A DNA stretch of 64,000 nucleotides from a candidate division LCP-89 bacterium B3_LCP (GTDB taxonomy: Bacteria > Electryoneota > B3-LCP): NCBI GenBank assembly GCA_005223185.1, contig NJBN01000013.1, forward strand, positions 21,148-85,147, read 5' to 3'. The position numbers and the translations under genes are program-made. Shown piece after piece: positions 27,582 through 35,592 of the stretch. The notes below the pieces were generated by a model. It saw only the letters and a list, made by a program, of their open reading frames with translations. It was not told the origin of the DNA and ran no database searches. Every line of letters begins with the position of its first letter. Within the stretch, counting starts at the first letter, position 1.

Positions 27582-28440
27582 AATGAGCCTTCGTGAGAAG
27601 GTCAACAGTATCCAGAAAAGGTGCTGGGATATCGATGCACAACCGGTCGCTGAATCTCTCAATCTGTCCAACCTGGAACGCAGCTACATCTCGCGCAAAC
27701 TTTCTATATGGATCACATATTTTTTCTTAAAAATCAAGAGCGTCACACCTAACTTTGTAACAAACCTATGGGTGATACTGGGAATTGCAGGTGCAGTTTT
27801 ACTTGCATTCGGCGAGTATTGGCTATCAATCATGGCTGTGGTTCTCATCTATTTTTCATGGCTTCTGGATAATGTTGATGGTGAGATTAGCCGCTACAGG
27901 AATATTGTTTCTGTTGAAGGCAATTTCACCGACATGGTCGGACATCATATTATATTCCCGTTAGTGTTCGGAGCATTGACGCTTGCCAACATCCGGGAAG
28001 GACAGGATATCTTCTACATAATTTCAGGCATACTTGCAACCGCACTCGTGACGCCCCTAACCAAGATGGAAGAGAATATAAACATTCTTGCACTCCTCGA
28101 ATACCTGGCAAAATATAGTGACAATCCCTTCAAAAACAAGGCGAGCGAACTTGAAGTACATGATACTGATGATCGCAACTCAGGTTCTATGAAGAGTGTG
28201 AAGAGTATTATCTCTTTTGCATTCACGCAATGTTGCATGCTATATGTGTTGGTCGCGACTGTCATTTTAGGTTTGGAGAGTTATTACTTGTTGTTCTACG
28301 GGATAGGGATTACGCTCATATTTATTCCCAAATTCATTACCAGACGTAAAGCGCTCGGGAGGATTGTGCGAGATCCAGATCTCCTGAAGAATCAATTCCG
28401 TTCTGATTGGATCAAGGCATCTACCGATGAAGATTCGTAG
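27571..28440 (+). CDS. CDP-alcohol phosphatidyltransferase family membrane enzyme (variant active site)
   Basis: This 289-residue protein has about six membrane helices. The family motif D-x2-DG-x2-AR-x8-G-x3-D-x3-D is present as D100-NV-D103-G-EI-SR-x7-G117-NFT-D121-MVG-H125. The last aspartate, normally the proposed catalytic base, is a histidine, and the Ala before Arg is Ser. These enzymes transfer a phospho-alcohol from CDP to an acceptor alcohol. Within this cluster a role in making a phosphodiester-linked surface glycan or an unusual lipid is likely. The start ATG 27571 follows GAAGGA by four bases; ATG 27583 is an alternative. No potential soluble domain partners were recognised. Confidence 0.78.
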   Translation: MAHKMSLREKVNSIQKRCWDIDAQPVAESLNLSNLERSYISRKLSIWITYFFLKIKSVTPNFVTNLWVILGIAGAVLLAFGEYWLSIMAVVLIYFSWLLDNVDGEISRYRNIVSVEGNFTDMVGHHIIFPLVFGALTLANIREGQDIFYIISGILATALVTPLTKMEENINILALLEYLAKYSDNPFKNKASELEVHDTDDRNSGSMKSVKSIISFAFTQCCMLYVLVATVILGLESYYLLFYGIGITLIFIPKFITRRKALGRIVRDPDLLKNQFRSDWIKASTDEDS

Positions 28441-28486
28441 GTAAAGTTGTATCTTACGCAGACAGATAATAATCGAGAACCCAGAA

Positions 28487-29194
28487 ATGTATGAAATAAC
28501 CGATAAAAGTTCGGCAGATACCCGCAGGGCTTATGATACTGACGAGGGTGTTGAACACTACAGCTGGGATGGCTTATTCAAAAGAGAGGAACCAGTGTTC
28601 TCTCTCATCCCTGAGAACTCAAAGCTTCTAGATATTGGCTGCGGAGCTGGAAGGACGACGAGATATTTTCATGCACAGGGTCATGATGTCATCGGCATTG
28701 ACTATGCCCCAAACATGATAGAGAAGGCGAAAGCCATCGCTCCTCAGATTGATTATCGAGTTGGTGACGTTATGAATCTCGAGTTCGATGACCATTCATT
28801 CGAAGTTGTGGTCTTCTCATTCAATGGTCTGGATATGCTTCACCCCTACGAAAACAGGTTGTACGCGTTAAGAGAAATCAGGCGTGTCGTCAAACCGGAG
28901 GGACTCTTCATTTTTAGTTCACTCAATAAATTCCTGCCGAAAGGCTTGAACCAGATTATTCGATACCTGCAAGTAATATCCAAGAGGCGTGAAAATGCCT
29001 ACATGGAATGTAATTACCCCTGGGGAACCATTACAAGATTTCAAACATTTCCGCCTGGACAGGTCCGTGAACTTCGCCAGGTTGGATTCGAGGTGATCAG
29101 AGTCATGCCGCATCCGCGCCACAAATGGGTGAAGTGGCCCTGGTTGATTGGTTTACTGGATGACTGGACTCACTACGTGTGCAAGATACAATGA
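28487..29194 (+). CDS. Class I SAM-dependent methyltransferase
   Basis: This 235-residue protein has the Rossmann-like methyltransferase motifs in order: motif I LLDIGCGAGRTTRYF (~45-60), the acidic end of strand 2 in VIGIDYAPNMIEKAK, YRVGDVMNLEFDDHSFEVVV (motifs II-III) and EIRRVVKPEGLFIFSSLN (motif post-III). Its stop overlaps the start of the flippase gene (ATGA at 29191-29194). In a glycan cluster it may methylate a sugar or a carrier-linked intermediate, but the substrate cannot be deduced. Confidence 0.85.
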   Translation: MYEITDKSSADTRRAYDTDEGVEHYSWDGLFKREEPVFSLIPENSKLLDIGCGAGRTTRYFHAQGHDVIGIDYAPNMIEKAKAIAPQIDYRVGDVMNLEFDDHSFEVVVFSFNGLDMLHPYENRLYALREIRRVVKPEGLFIFSSLNKFLPKGLNQIIRYLQVISKRRENAYMECNYPWGTITRFQTFPPGQVRELRQVGFEVIRVMPHPRHKWVKWPWLIGLLDDWTHYVCKIQ

Positions 29195-30699
29195 AATTCG
29201 GGGCTAAAATAATCCAAGGACTCTTTTGGGGTCAGGTTGGGATGTCGCTAAGAAGCTTCATTACTTTCGCTGTCTCCATCATCGTGGCGCGGCATCTGGG
29301 GGCGTCCAGTTTTGGCGTCTATTCAGCACTGGTCAGCACTATCGCCATCCTCCTTAGATTATCAAACCTCGGAATATATTCTGTCTTCAACAACTATCTG
29401 CCGCAATTCGAAACCGAGGGGAAGAGAGGTGAAACAAGTTACCTGGTTCGCAGAGCCGGATTGCTGAGGATTGCTATCCTGCTACTGTTGGGAGGGGGAC
29501 TTTTTTATTTACGCAATCCTCTTGCCTCTTATTTCGATCTGCCTGCACTAAAGGATTTTGCTGCTGTTATGGTGTTCTGGCTGTTTGTACGCGGACTTTC
29601 TGACCTGTTCATTAATGTCATCATGAGCAGGGTGAAGATGCGGTTCTTTGCATTCGTCGAAACGACCATTTCAATCATTCAGATACTTGGTGTCCTGTAT
29701 CTTGCGAAAACGGGCATGGATATTCCATCCCTCATCGCACTGGCAATAATCGTCTATTCAATCCAGTGCCTGTTTTACGCCGTCGGAACCAGGGAGACCT
29801 ATCTTCAACCGGAGCATAAGACGGACCTTAAGCCTATCGTGAAGTACGGTCTAGTTATTTCGCTTAGCATGTTTATACAGTATTTTCTGAAGAACGACAT
29901 CGACTTGCTGATGATTATGTATTTTCTGAAAGATTCTTCACTGGTCGGCTATTACAATATTGCTTATCTGCTTTCAACAACGGGGGGTTATGCTCTGTTG
30001 GCTGCAGTGAACTCATTGACATTGCCAATAATGTCCGAAGCGTACACGAAGAGTGGAATGAAAGGCCTTGAGAATGCATGGTTGTTCCTTTATAAAATAT
30101 CATTAGTTTTATCTGCTCCGGTTTTTGCCTTCATGATCTTCCAGGCAGATAACATTATTGAAATATTTTATTCATCAGAGTACTCCCAGGCGACAGGTTT
30201 ACTTATCTTCTTCTCAATTTTCTACTGGCTGTCTGCTTTCTTCGGTACGGGAGCTGCCGTAACCGTCCTTTTACCACTTGGTAAGGAGAGATGGGTACTC
30301 TACCTGCGGGGCGGCGGCGGGATATTGAATCTGGTCATGAACTTGTTCCTCATCCCCCTGGTCGGTATCCAGGGAGCTGTTTTTGCTACGGGTGTTTCAT
30401 TCTTTATCTTGACGATAGTTGAACTCACGGTCGTACTGAAATTGACACATTTCAGGTTACCGGTGGGTTTTGCACTGAAGATGGCACCCATAATTCTCCT
30501 TCCCGCATTAACAACTATCTTGATCGGGGAGATGGTGCTGTCGTGGCTAATCGTCTGCGCACTTCTGTATGGACTTATTGTGATTAAACTGACGTTCAGT
30601 CTGAACCCACTGAATAAACGCGAATTGGAAATGCTGGAGGACGCCATGCCTTCACTTGCCGAAATGTTGAAAAAATGCAGGCTATTGCCTTCATCTTGA
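29191..30699 (+). CDS. Wzx-type polysaccharide flippase (MOP superfamily)
   Basis: This ~502-residue integral membrane protein has twelve to fourteen hydrophobic helices. Its N-terminus (KIIQGLFWGQVGMSLRSFITFAVSIIVARHLGASSFGVYS) is typical of polysaccharide biosynthesis flippases. These proteins turn undecaprenyl-linked oligosaccharides across the inner membrane. I place the start at ATG 29191, which overlaps the methyltransferase stop as ATGA, rather than at the GTG four codons earlier. It is the membrane export step of the cluster that begins at 24535. Confidence 0.88.
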   Translation: MKFGAKIIQGLFWGQVGMSLRSFITFAVSIIVARHLGASSFGVYSALVSTIAILLRLSNLGIYSVFNNYLPQFETEGKRGETSYLVRRAGLLRIAILLLLGGGLFYLRNPLASYFDLPALKDFAAVMVFWLFVRGLSDLFINVIMSRVKMRFFAFVETTISIIQILGVLYLAKTGMDIPSLIALAIIVYSIQCLFYAVGTRETYLQPEHKTDLKPIVKYGLVISLSMFIQYFLKNDIDLLMIMYFLKDSSLVGYYNIAYLLSTTGGYALLAAVNSLTLPIMSEAYTKSGMKGLENAWLFLYKISLVLSAPVFAFMIFQADNIIEIFYSSEYSQATGLLIFFSIFYWLSAFFGTGAAVTVLLPLGKERWVLYLRGGGGILNLVMNLFLIPLVGIQGAVFATGVSFFILTIVELTVVLKLTHFRLPVGFALKMAPIILLPALTTILIGEMVLSWLIVCALLYGLIVIKLTFSLNPLNKRELEMLEDAMPSLAEMLKKCRLLPSS

Positions 30700-30727
30700 C
30701 CGCAAATACTAGTAACAGTTAATATTC

Positions 30728-31885
30728 ATGGAGAAACTTTCATATCAGATAATCAGGAATCTCCCAGAGTTCCTGAAACTGGAGAAGAAGTGGCGCGATC
30801 TGCTGGGATTATGTCCGTGCCATACTATTTTTCAGACCTGGGAATGGATTGCCACCTGGTTGGATACGCACGAGGAGAAACCTTACATCATTTGTGTATT
30901 GACAAGTAATGATGAGTTGGTTGCAATTCTCCCTTTTCATGAGGTTAGTAAAGGTATATTTTCAATCCTCAGACTGGTTGGTGAACCTGATTCAGACTAT
31001 CTGGACCTGATTATTAAAGATGGCTTCGAGAGAAGAGTGTTGAACTTCTTCTTTGATGATATTCTGGAGGAAACATCCTCTATCGGCATTGTAGAGTTCG
31101 ATTCAATTCACCAGGAGTCCAGACTGCACTCAATTCTCAATGAGAAATCCCCTGAAGGTTTCAATTTAAGCATCTCCAAGAAAGTATGTCCCTATATTTC
31201 ATTGCCGAAAAATTGGGATGAATTCCTGACCTCGTTATCATCCAGTACGCGTTACTCTGTGCGACGAAAAAAGAGAAAAGCTGAGAAGGACTTCCGCCTA
31301 CATATTGACTATGCGAAGACAGAAGAGGAGTTCTCAAAACGAATGCAAAACTTCATTGAACAGCACCAGCTCCGGTGGCAAAGTATGGATAAACCTGGCG
31401 CATTTGCCAGGGATAGCTTTACCATGTTTCACGAGACTGTGGGGTTGGAGTTCTTTCGCAAGGGATGGGCGAGGTTGTATTACTTGGACTTTGATAATGC
31501 ACCGGTTGCAACTTACTATCTCTTCAATTATAACAATTGTCTTCTCTTTTATCTGAGCGGCTTCGATACTGCCTTCGCTAAGTACAGTCCAAGTATGATA
31601 TTAATGGTAAAAGCTATTCGAGATGCCATTGAGGAAGGAATGGAAGAATTTGATCTGATGCGCGGTTCGGGAGATTACAAGTTCAAGTGGACATCCAGTG
31701 TGCGGGAGAACAGAAGTTACAAGTTCATGCGGGACAGTTTTTATGTCCGGACATATCTGCTGGTGAATCGAATAATCGGGAAAGTCGCAAGAGGAACCAA
31801 ATATGTCCCTGAGCGGCTAAAGGTGATCCTGCGCAGGATCCTGCCACGGAAAATCGTCCGCTGCTTCGACCCTTTTTTTAGATAG
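30728..31885 (+). CDS. CelD/BioF2-like GNAT acyltransferase (FemAB-related)
   Basis: This 385-residue protein has two GNAT-like lobes. The N-terminal part has TIFQTWEWIATWL and the C-terminal lobe has SSSTRYSVRRKKRKAEK, FFRKGWARLYYLDFDNAPVATYYLF and EFDLMRGSGDYKFKWTS. These are hallmarks of the BioF2-like/CelD acetyltransferase group, which is often found in exopolysaccharide clusters and is related to FemAB aminoacyl transferases. It may acylate a sugar or add an amino acid to a glycan. Its last 69 bases overlap, on the opposite strand, the 3' end of the following glycosyltransferase gene. Confidence 0.8.
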   Translation: MEKLSYQIIRNLPEFLKLEKKWRDLLGLCPCHTIFQTWEWIATWLDTHEEKPYIICVLTSNDELVAILPFHEVSKGIFSILRLVGEPDSDYLDLIIKDGFERRVLNFFFDDILEETSSIGIVEFDSIHQESRLHSILNEKSPEGFNLSISKKVCPYISLPKNWDEFLTSLSSSTRYSVRRKKRKAEKDFRLHIDYAKTEEEFSKRMQNFIEQHQLRWQSMDKPGAFARDSFTMFHETVGLEFFRKGWARLYYLDFDNAPVATYYLFNYNNCLLFYLSGFDTAFAKYSPSMILMVKAIRDAIEEGMEEFDLMRGSGDYKFKWTSSVRENRSYKFMRDSFYVRTYLLVNRIIGKVARGTKYVPERLKVILRRILPRKIVRCFDPFFR

Positions 31886-32830
31886 TGAAACTGGATCACA
31901 TCGCTTCTTAATGCCCTGGTAGAAACCGAAGGACCAATGGATCATCCCCATTGCCATCAAAGCAGGAACATGTGGATATCGAATAATCTTTAAGGGACAT
32001 TTTGTTACCGAGCAAGCAATACACAGCACCAGTTTCTTTAAGGCTGCAATAGGCACGAAAAGGCTAATCAACCATCTCTTCTTTATCAATCTGGAACCGG
32101 GTAAATCAGTATGTTTTAGAATCTCCGAACCACCTCGTCCTATACTCTGTTGATGTTTCAAGAACTCGTCAAAATCTTCTCTGTGAGAATGCTTCACCGC
32201 TACATCAGGGAAAAACATCAACTTTTTTCCTGTTTTCTTCGTTAGTATCCAACTAAATAACCTATCCTCCTGGGCATATTCATAATCCTCGGGAAAACCT
32301 CCCACGTAATTAAAGGTCTTCTGGGATAGAAGGAGGTTCCCAGAAGGGAGGTGATCAATAGGCTGTTTTTTCTGGAGTGGGAGCCTTTTACCAAATTCTA
32401 ACAGATAGCCCGCCAAGCCGACTGCATTGTCTAGATTAGAATTGAGAATAGGGCCACCAACAGCGCTGAAATCCCCACAATAGTGCTTCAGCATCCTGTC
32501 CAACCAGTCCTTCTCAACCGTGCAATCGGAATCAAGGAACGCTATAAACTCACCTCGGGCTTCTTTAGCCCCTATGTTCCTGGCGATGGCTGGTCTCGCC
32601 CGTTCAGGAAGCTGAATGAGTTTTATAGACGGGAATTTTTCAGTAATTAGATTAGGGGTCGTATCATTGGAGCTATTTACAGCAATTATCTCGAGTATGA
32701 AATCGCCTGTCTGTTTGATAAGTGAACTGAGAGTCCTTTCAATGGTTGAAGACGAGTTGTAACATGGGACAACTACGGACACAAGATTTGTTTTACCGTT
32801 GGATAGGCTCATACCTTTCCCTTGACTCAT
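31817..32830 (-). CDS. GT2-family glycosyltransferase
   Basis: This 337-residue GT-A enzyme has the N-terminal nucleotide-sugar fold: VSVVVPCYNSSSTIERTLSSL, EIIAVNSSND, the DxD-type motif in FIAFLDSDCTVEKDWL, and GGFPEDYEYAQEDRLFSW near the acceptor site (ED). The C-terminal ~70 residues include a hydrophobic stretch. It is convergent with the acyltransferase gene, and the two 3' ends overlap by 69 bases. The start at 32830 is the first ATG of the frame; MSLSNGK six codons later is equally possible. It likely belongs to the same glycan locus, although it is on the other strand. Confidence 0.85.
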   Translation of the reverse strand: MSQGKGMSLSNGKTNLVSVVVPCYNSSSTIERTLSSLIKQTGDFILEIIAVNSSNDTTPNLITEKFPSIKLIQLPERARPAIARNIGAKEARGEFIAFLDSDCTVEKDWLDRMLKHYCGDFSAVGGPILNSNLDNAVGLAGYLLEFGKRLPLQKKQPIDHLPSGNLLLSQKTFNYVGGFPEDYEYAQEDRLFSWILTKKTGKKLMFFPDVAVKHSHREDFDEFLKHQQSIGRGGSEILKHTDLPGSRLIKKRWLISLFVPIAALKKLVLCIACSVTKCPLKIIRYPHVPALMAMGMIHWSFGFYQGIKKRCDPVSLSKKRVEAADDFPWQDPAQDHL

Positions 32831-33229
32831 TCCATCCAGCAGTTTTCAACCTCTGGTGGCTCAGGGATGCATCCCCGATCTTTAAAATATATAAACTGCG
32901 AATTTTCAATTTAACTACACATCCAATCAAGATCAAGAAAAACTGGATAAGCTTCAACCCATCCGGTGGTTTCAGGCTGATTCCCGGTACGAACGATCGG
33001 TAACCATGCCGTGGGGAATCGTTGTATCTTATTTAAGTGCATGAAACAAGATAATATTATCTGGGAAATGAACCACAAAGACTGAGGATGCATGTTGAGA
33101 TCTACTATCAGTTAGTGGATTATACTTCAGCAAAGGGGAATGACGATAGGTTGGAGATTGAAGGCGAGCTCTGGGGAAATGGTCTCTCTATTAATTTAGG
33201 AATGAGCATAACTTGTTGGAGGTGGTAAA
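32831..33229. other. Intergenic region, nothing recognised
   Basis: This ~400-base region lies between divergent genes (GT2 on minus, lipoprotein on plus). No coding sequence, repeat or terminator could be supported. It presumably holds both promoters. Confidence 0.4.
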
Positions 33230-33886
33230 ATGTCACACATACGAATAATGGCTATCGCGATAGTTGTAATTATCGGGTTCTGGAGTTGTACGCCTCCCGT
33301 TCCTGTTCTAACTCTCAGTCCAGATACACCCAAACCCATCAAGGTCGATCCTGACAACCTCTGTCAAATTGGATTTTCGAAAGCTCTTTCCGGGATGGAG
33401 GCTGGCATAGAAATCGGGAGATACTACGAAGGTATTTTCCTGACATCCCAAAAAATATATTACTCTAGCGTTTCCATCAGTGAAGAAGTCCAGGCATACT
33501 TTTCTAAGCTCGTTCTGGAAGAACTTGAGAATGCTGGGTACTATATCGTGAAATCGCAGACAGAATCTCTGTTTTCTGATCATGGTTCTGACCCTGAAGA
33601 AACGCCGACTACACACTTAGTGGGATGCACCGTTCTAGATATGAGTGTCAACGTCTATGACCTTGTTGCCGGGAACAAATCAGAGGCGAATCTCCTAATT
33701 AAATGGGAGCTTTTCGATTGTGGCAGCAAAGAAGTTGTTTACAGCAAGCAGACCTCTGGTTCGGCATTGGCACCTGGAGTAGATTTCAGGGTGATGAATG
33801 GTGCGCGCAGGAGCAGTTTTCAAGCTGTATTGGCGGACTCCGCTTTCGTCACTGCCATTACCGGGCATTCGCAAAGTGAAGAGTAA
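33230..33886 (+). CDS. Predicted lipoprotein of unknown function
   Basis: This 218-residue protein has an N-terminal hydrophobic segment and a lipobox-like end (IIGFWSC, Cys20), so it should be lipid-anchored. A good ribosome site (GGAGGT) precedes the ATG. The rest is an alpha/beta domain with YYSSVSISEEVQAYFSKLVLEELENAGY and LVGCTVLDMSVNVYDL...WELFDCGSKEVVYSKQTSG. This pattern resembles small outer-membrane-associated lipoproteins of the LptE or DUF4136 type (a two-helix, beta-sheet sandwich), but I cannot assign a family. It stands alone next to the glycan cluster. Confidence 0.7.
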   Translation: MSHIRIMAIAIVVIIGFWSCTPPVPVLTLSPDTPKPIKVDPDNLCQIGFSKALSGMEAGIEIGRYYEGIFLTSQKIYYSSVSISEEVQAYFSKLVLEELENAGYYIVKSQTESLFSDHGSDPEETPTTHLVGCTVLDMSVNVYDLVAGNKSEANLLIKWELFDCGSKEVVYSKQTSGSALAPGVDFRVMNGARRSSFQAVLADSAFVTAITGHSQSEE

Positions 33887-34562
33887 TGAGTCCTAACAAA
33901 AGAATTCTCCTGTATCATACAAAAAATACAGCAGCCAAAGTTGGAGGACGCAAAGCACATCGAATACTTGCGAGAGAAGAGGAGTGGTTTTCCCCAAAAA
34001 ATAATTGAACCAACAGCGTGAACCCCAGATGTCGGACCCCGAGGTGATCTTCACTACGGAATCCAAGTATCCTGAATGTCCCCATAGGGTCCTACTTTGG
34101 AACGAGCTGGCAGGGGATATCAGGTGCGAGAGAGCATAGAATCTATAACTTATACCTTGATTTTATTAAGATAACATTGATCAGACTATATCAGTACTTG
34201 CCCCTCCGCGCGCGCATACGCGTGCATGTGGAATGAAATTTTGTGAGTATTTTAGACCGCCAGGTGGTATGATAGCTCATATTTCTGCACTTTCAGCCAG
34301 CATCATTTCCTGTTATTAAAGGACTTACAACCCCAAATTAGGGATAAATCTGGCAGGAATTTCATTGACTTTTTAAATTATTTGCATGTTTAAAATGTCT
34401 GAGATCAATCAAAGGAGAAATCTCATGAAAAATCAAGTCAATCCTGCACACAGGGTGTTGGTAAATTAGGTCGTTTTTGGGCGGCTAGTTCAAGAGGGGG
34501 AGTATATCGTTCATGACAAAAGCGTTGATGAGACGGAAGAAATGAACGCAATATGGTAACAC
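33887..34562. other. Intergenic region with an alternating purine-pyrimidine tract
   Basis: No gene is supported in this ~675-base stretch. At 34207-34230 there is a perfect run of 24 alternating pyrimidine-purine bases, mostly CG, TG and CA steps, a sequence prone to form Z-DNA or a cruciform. Otherwise nothing was recognised. Confidence 0.45.
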
Positions 34563-34594
34563 AAAATAAGGAAAGCGCAGTCTTTAACTGCGCT
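34563..34594 (-). terminator. Probable terminator of the tRNA operon
   Basis: On the minus strand AGCGCAGT-taaag-ACTGCGCT is followed by TTCCTTATTTTGT. It lies about 20 bases past the tRNA-Leu gene. Confidence 0.6.
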
Positions 34595-34614
34595 AACTTA
34601 TTGTTTTTATTGTG

Positions 34615-34699
34615 TACCGAGGGCCGGAATCGAACCGGCACGGGATTATCTCCCGGGGGATTTTAAGTCCCCTGCGTCTACCAATTCCGCCACCCCGGC
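34615..34699 (-). tRNA. tRNA-Leu(UAA)
   Basis: This is an 85-base class II tRNA. The acceptor stem is GCCGGGG/CCTCGGT (two G-U pairs), the anticodon arm GGGGA-CTTAAAA-TCCCC has TAA in the loop, there is a long variable arm, and the T arm has GGTTCGATTCC. The 3' CCA is not encoded. It is last in a four-tRNA operon. Confidence 0.93.
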
Positions 34700-34735
34700 A
34701 GATTGAATCGGAGCTGATAAATCAAACAGCACCAG

Positions 34736-34809
34736 AGGCGGCGACCGGATTCGAACCGGTGAATAGAGATTTTGCAGACCTCCGCCTTAGTCCACTTGGC
34801 TACGCCGCC
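34736..34809 (-). tRNA. tRNA-Cys(GCA)
   Basis: This 74-base cloverleaf has acceptor stem GGCGGCG/CGCCGCC, anticodon arm GAGGT-CTGCAAA-ATCTC (anticodon GCA), T arm CCGGTTCGAATCCGG and discriminator base U, as expected for Cys tRNAs. CCA is not encoded. Confidence 0.94.
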
Positions 34810-34877
34810 AGATGAATAAACCCCCAAAGGGATTTCTTCAAACCAGAAATCGGGAATTCCGATCTGGTAAAACAGTG

Positions 34878-34949
34878 AGCGGGAGACGGGATTTGAACCC
34901 GCGACATTCTCGTTGGCAACGAGAGACTCTACCACTGAGTTACTCCCGC
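34878..34949 (-). tRNA. tRNA-Gly(GCC)
   Basis: This 72-base cloverleaf has acceptor stem GCGGGAG/CTCCCGC, anticodon loop with GCC (CTCGT-TGCCA-ACGAG region) and T arm GCGGGTTCAAATCCCGT. CCA is not encoded. Confidence 0.94.
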
Positions 34950-34957
34950 AAAGGGTG

Positions 34958-35030
<73 letters not shown>

Positions 35031-35115
35031 GGACGAGCTTAAAATATAACTAAATAATGACCCAGTGTCAAGTATTTTCTTCCAAAAGAGATTTTGATAA
35101 ATGAGAAATAATTAT

Positions 35116-35565
35116 TCATTCCCCCGTCCACACCACTAAAAGCGATCGCTTGGTGTTACCGATCACCGACTTAGCCGTCGATCCAAAGAGCTTGTCCTTC
35201 AGCAGGGACGTACCGTGAGATCCCAGGATCAGCATGTCGGCGTCCAGTTCTTCAGCAAGTTCTACGATATTCTGGCGGGATTTTCCTTCCCGCAGGATTA
35301 TTTCCGTCTTTACGTCATCACCATCTAAAGTTATAATATCCTTTCTGATCTTCTCTTTGATAGCGAGCGCTTTGGCTTTGATATCATCCTGGAAATGGCT
35401 GACGTCCACGCGCAGCATCACCATTTCATCTTTATTGAGGAAATCCTCACGCACATTCAAAATGGTGAGTTCAGCCTTAAAGCAGCGCGCCAGACTTAAG
35501 GCTTCTTTCATAGCTTTCAAGGCCCTGTTGCTTAAGTCATCTGCAAAGAGTATCTTCTTATACAT
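35116..35565 (-). CDS. Universal stress protein (ATP-binding UspA type)
   Basis: This 149-residue single-domain protein begins MYKKILFADDLSNRALKAM. It carries the ATP-binding signature G-x2-G-x9-G-S near the end (GSHGTSLLKDKLFGST...SLLVV), so it should be an ATP-binding Usp. Its start lies 27 bases after the stop of the antiporter gene, so the two probably share a transcript. Usp partners of ion transporters often modulate transport activity; that link is inference here. Confidence 0.9.
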   Translation of the reverse strand: MYKKILFADDLSNRALKAMKEALSLARCFKAELTILNVREDFLNKDEMVMLRVDVSHFQDDIKAKALAIKEKIRKDIITLDGDDVKTEIILREGKSRQNIVELAEELDADMLILGSHGTSLLKDKLFGSTAKSVIGNTKRSLLVVWTGE

Positions 35566-35592
35566 TGCCTACAATCTCCAGTTTCACGTTAT

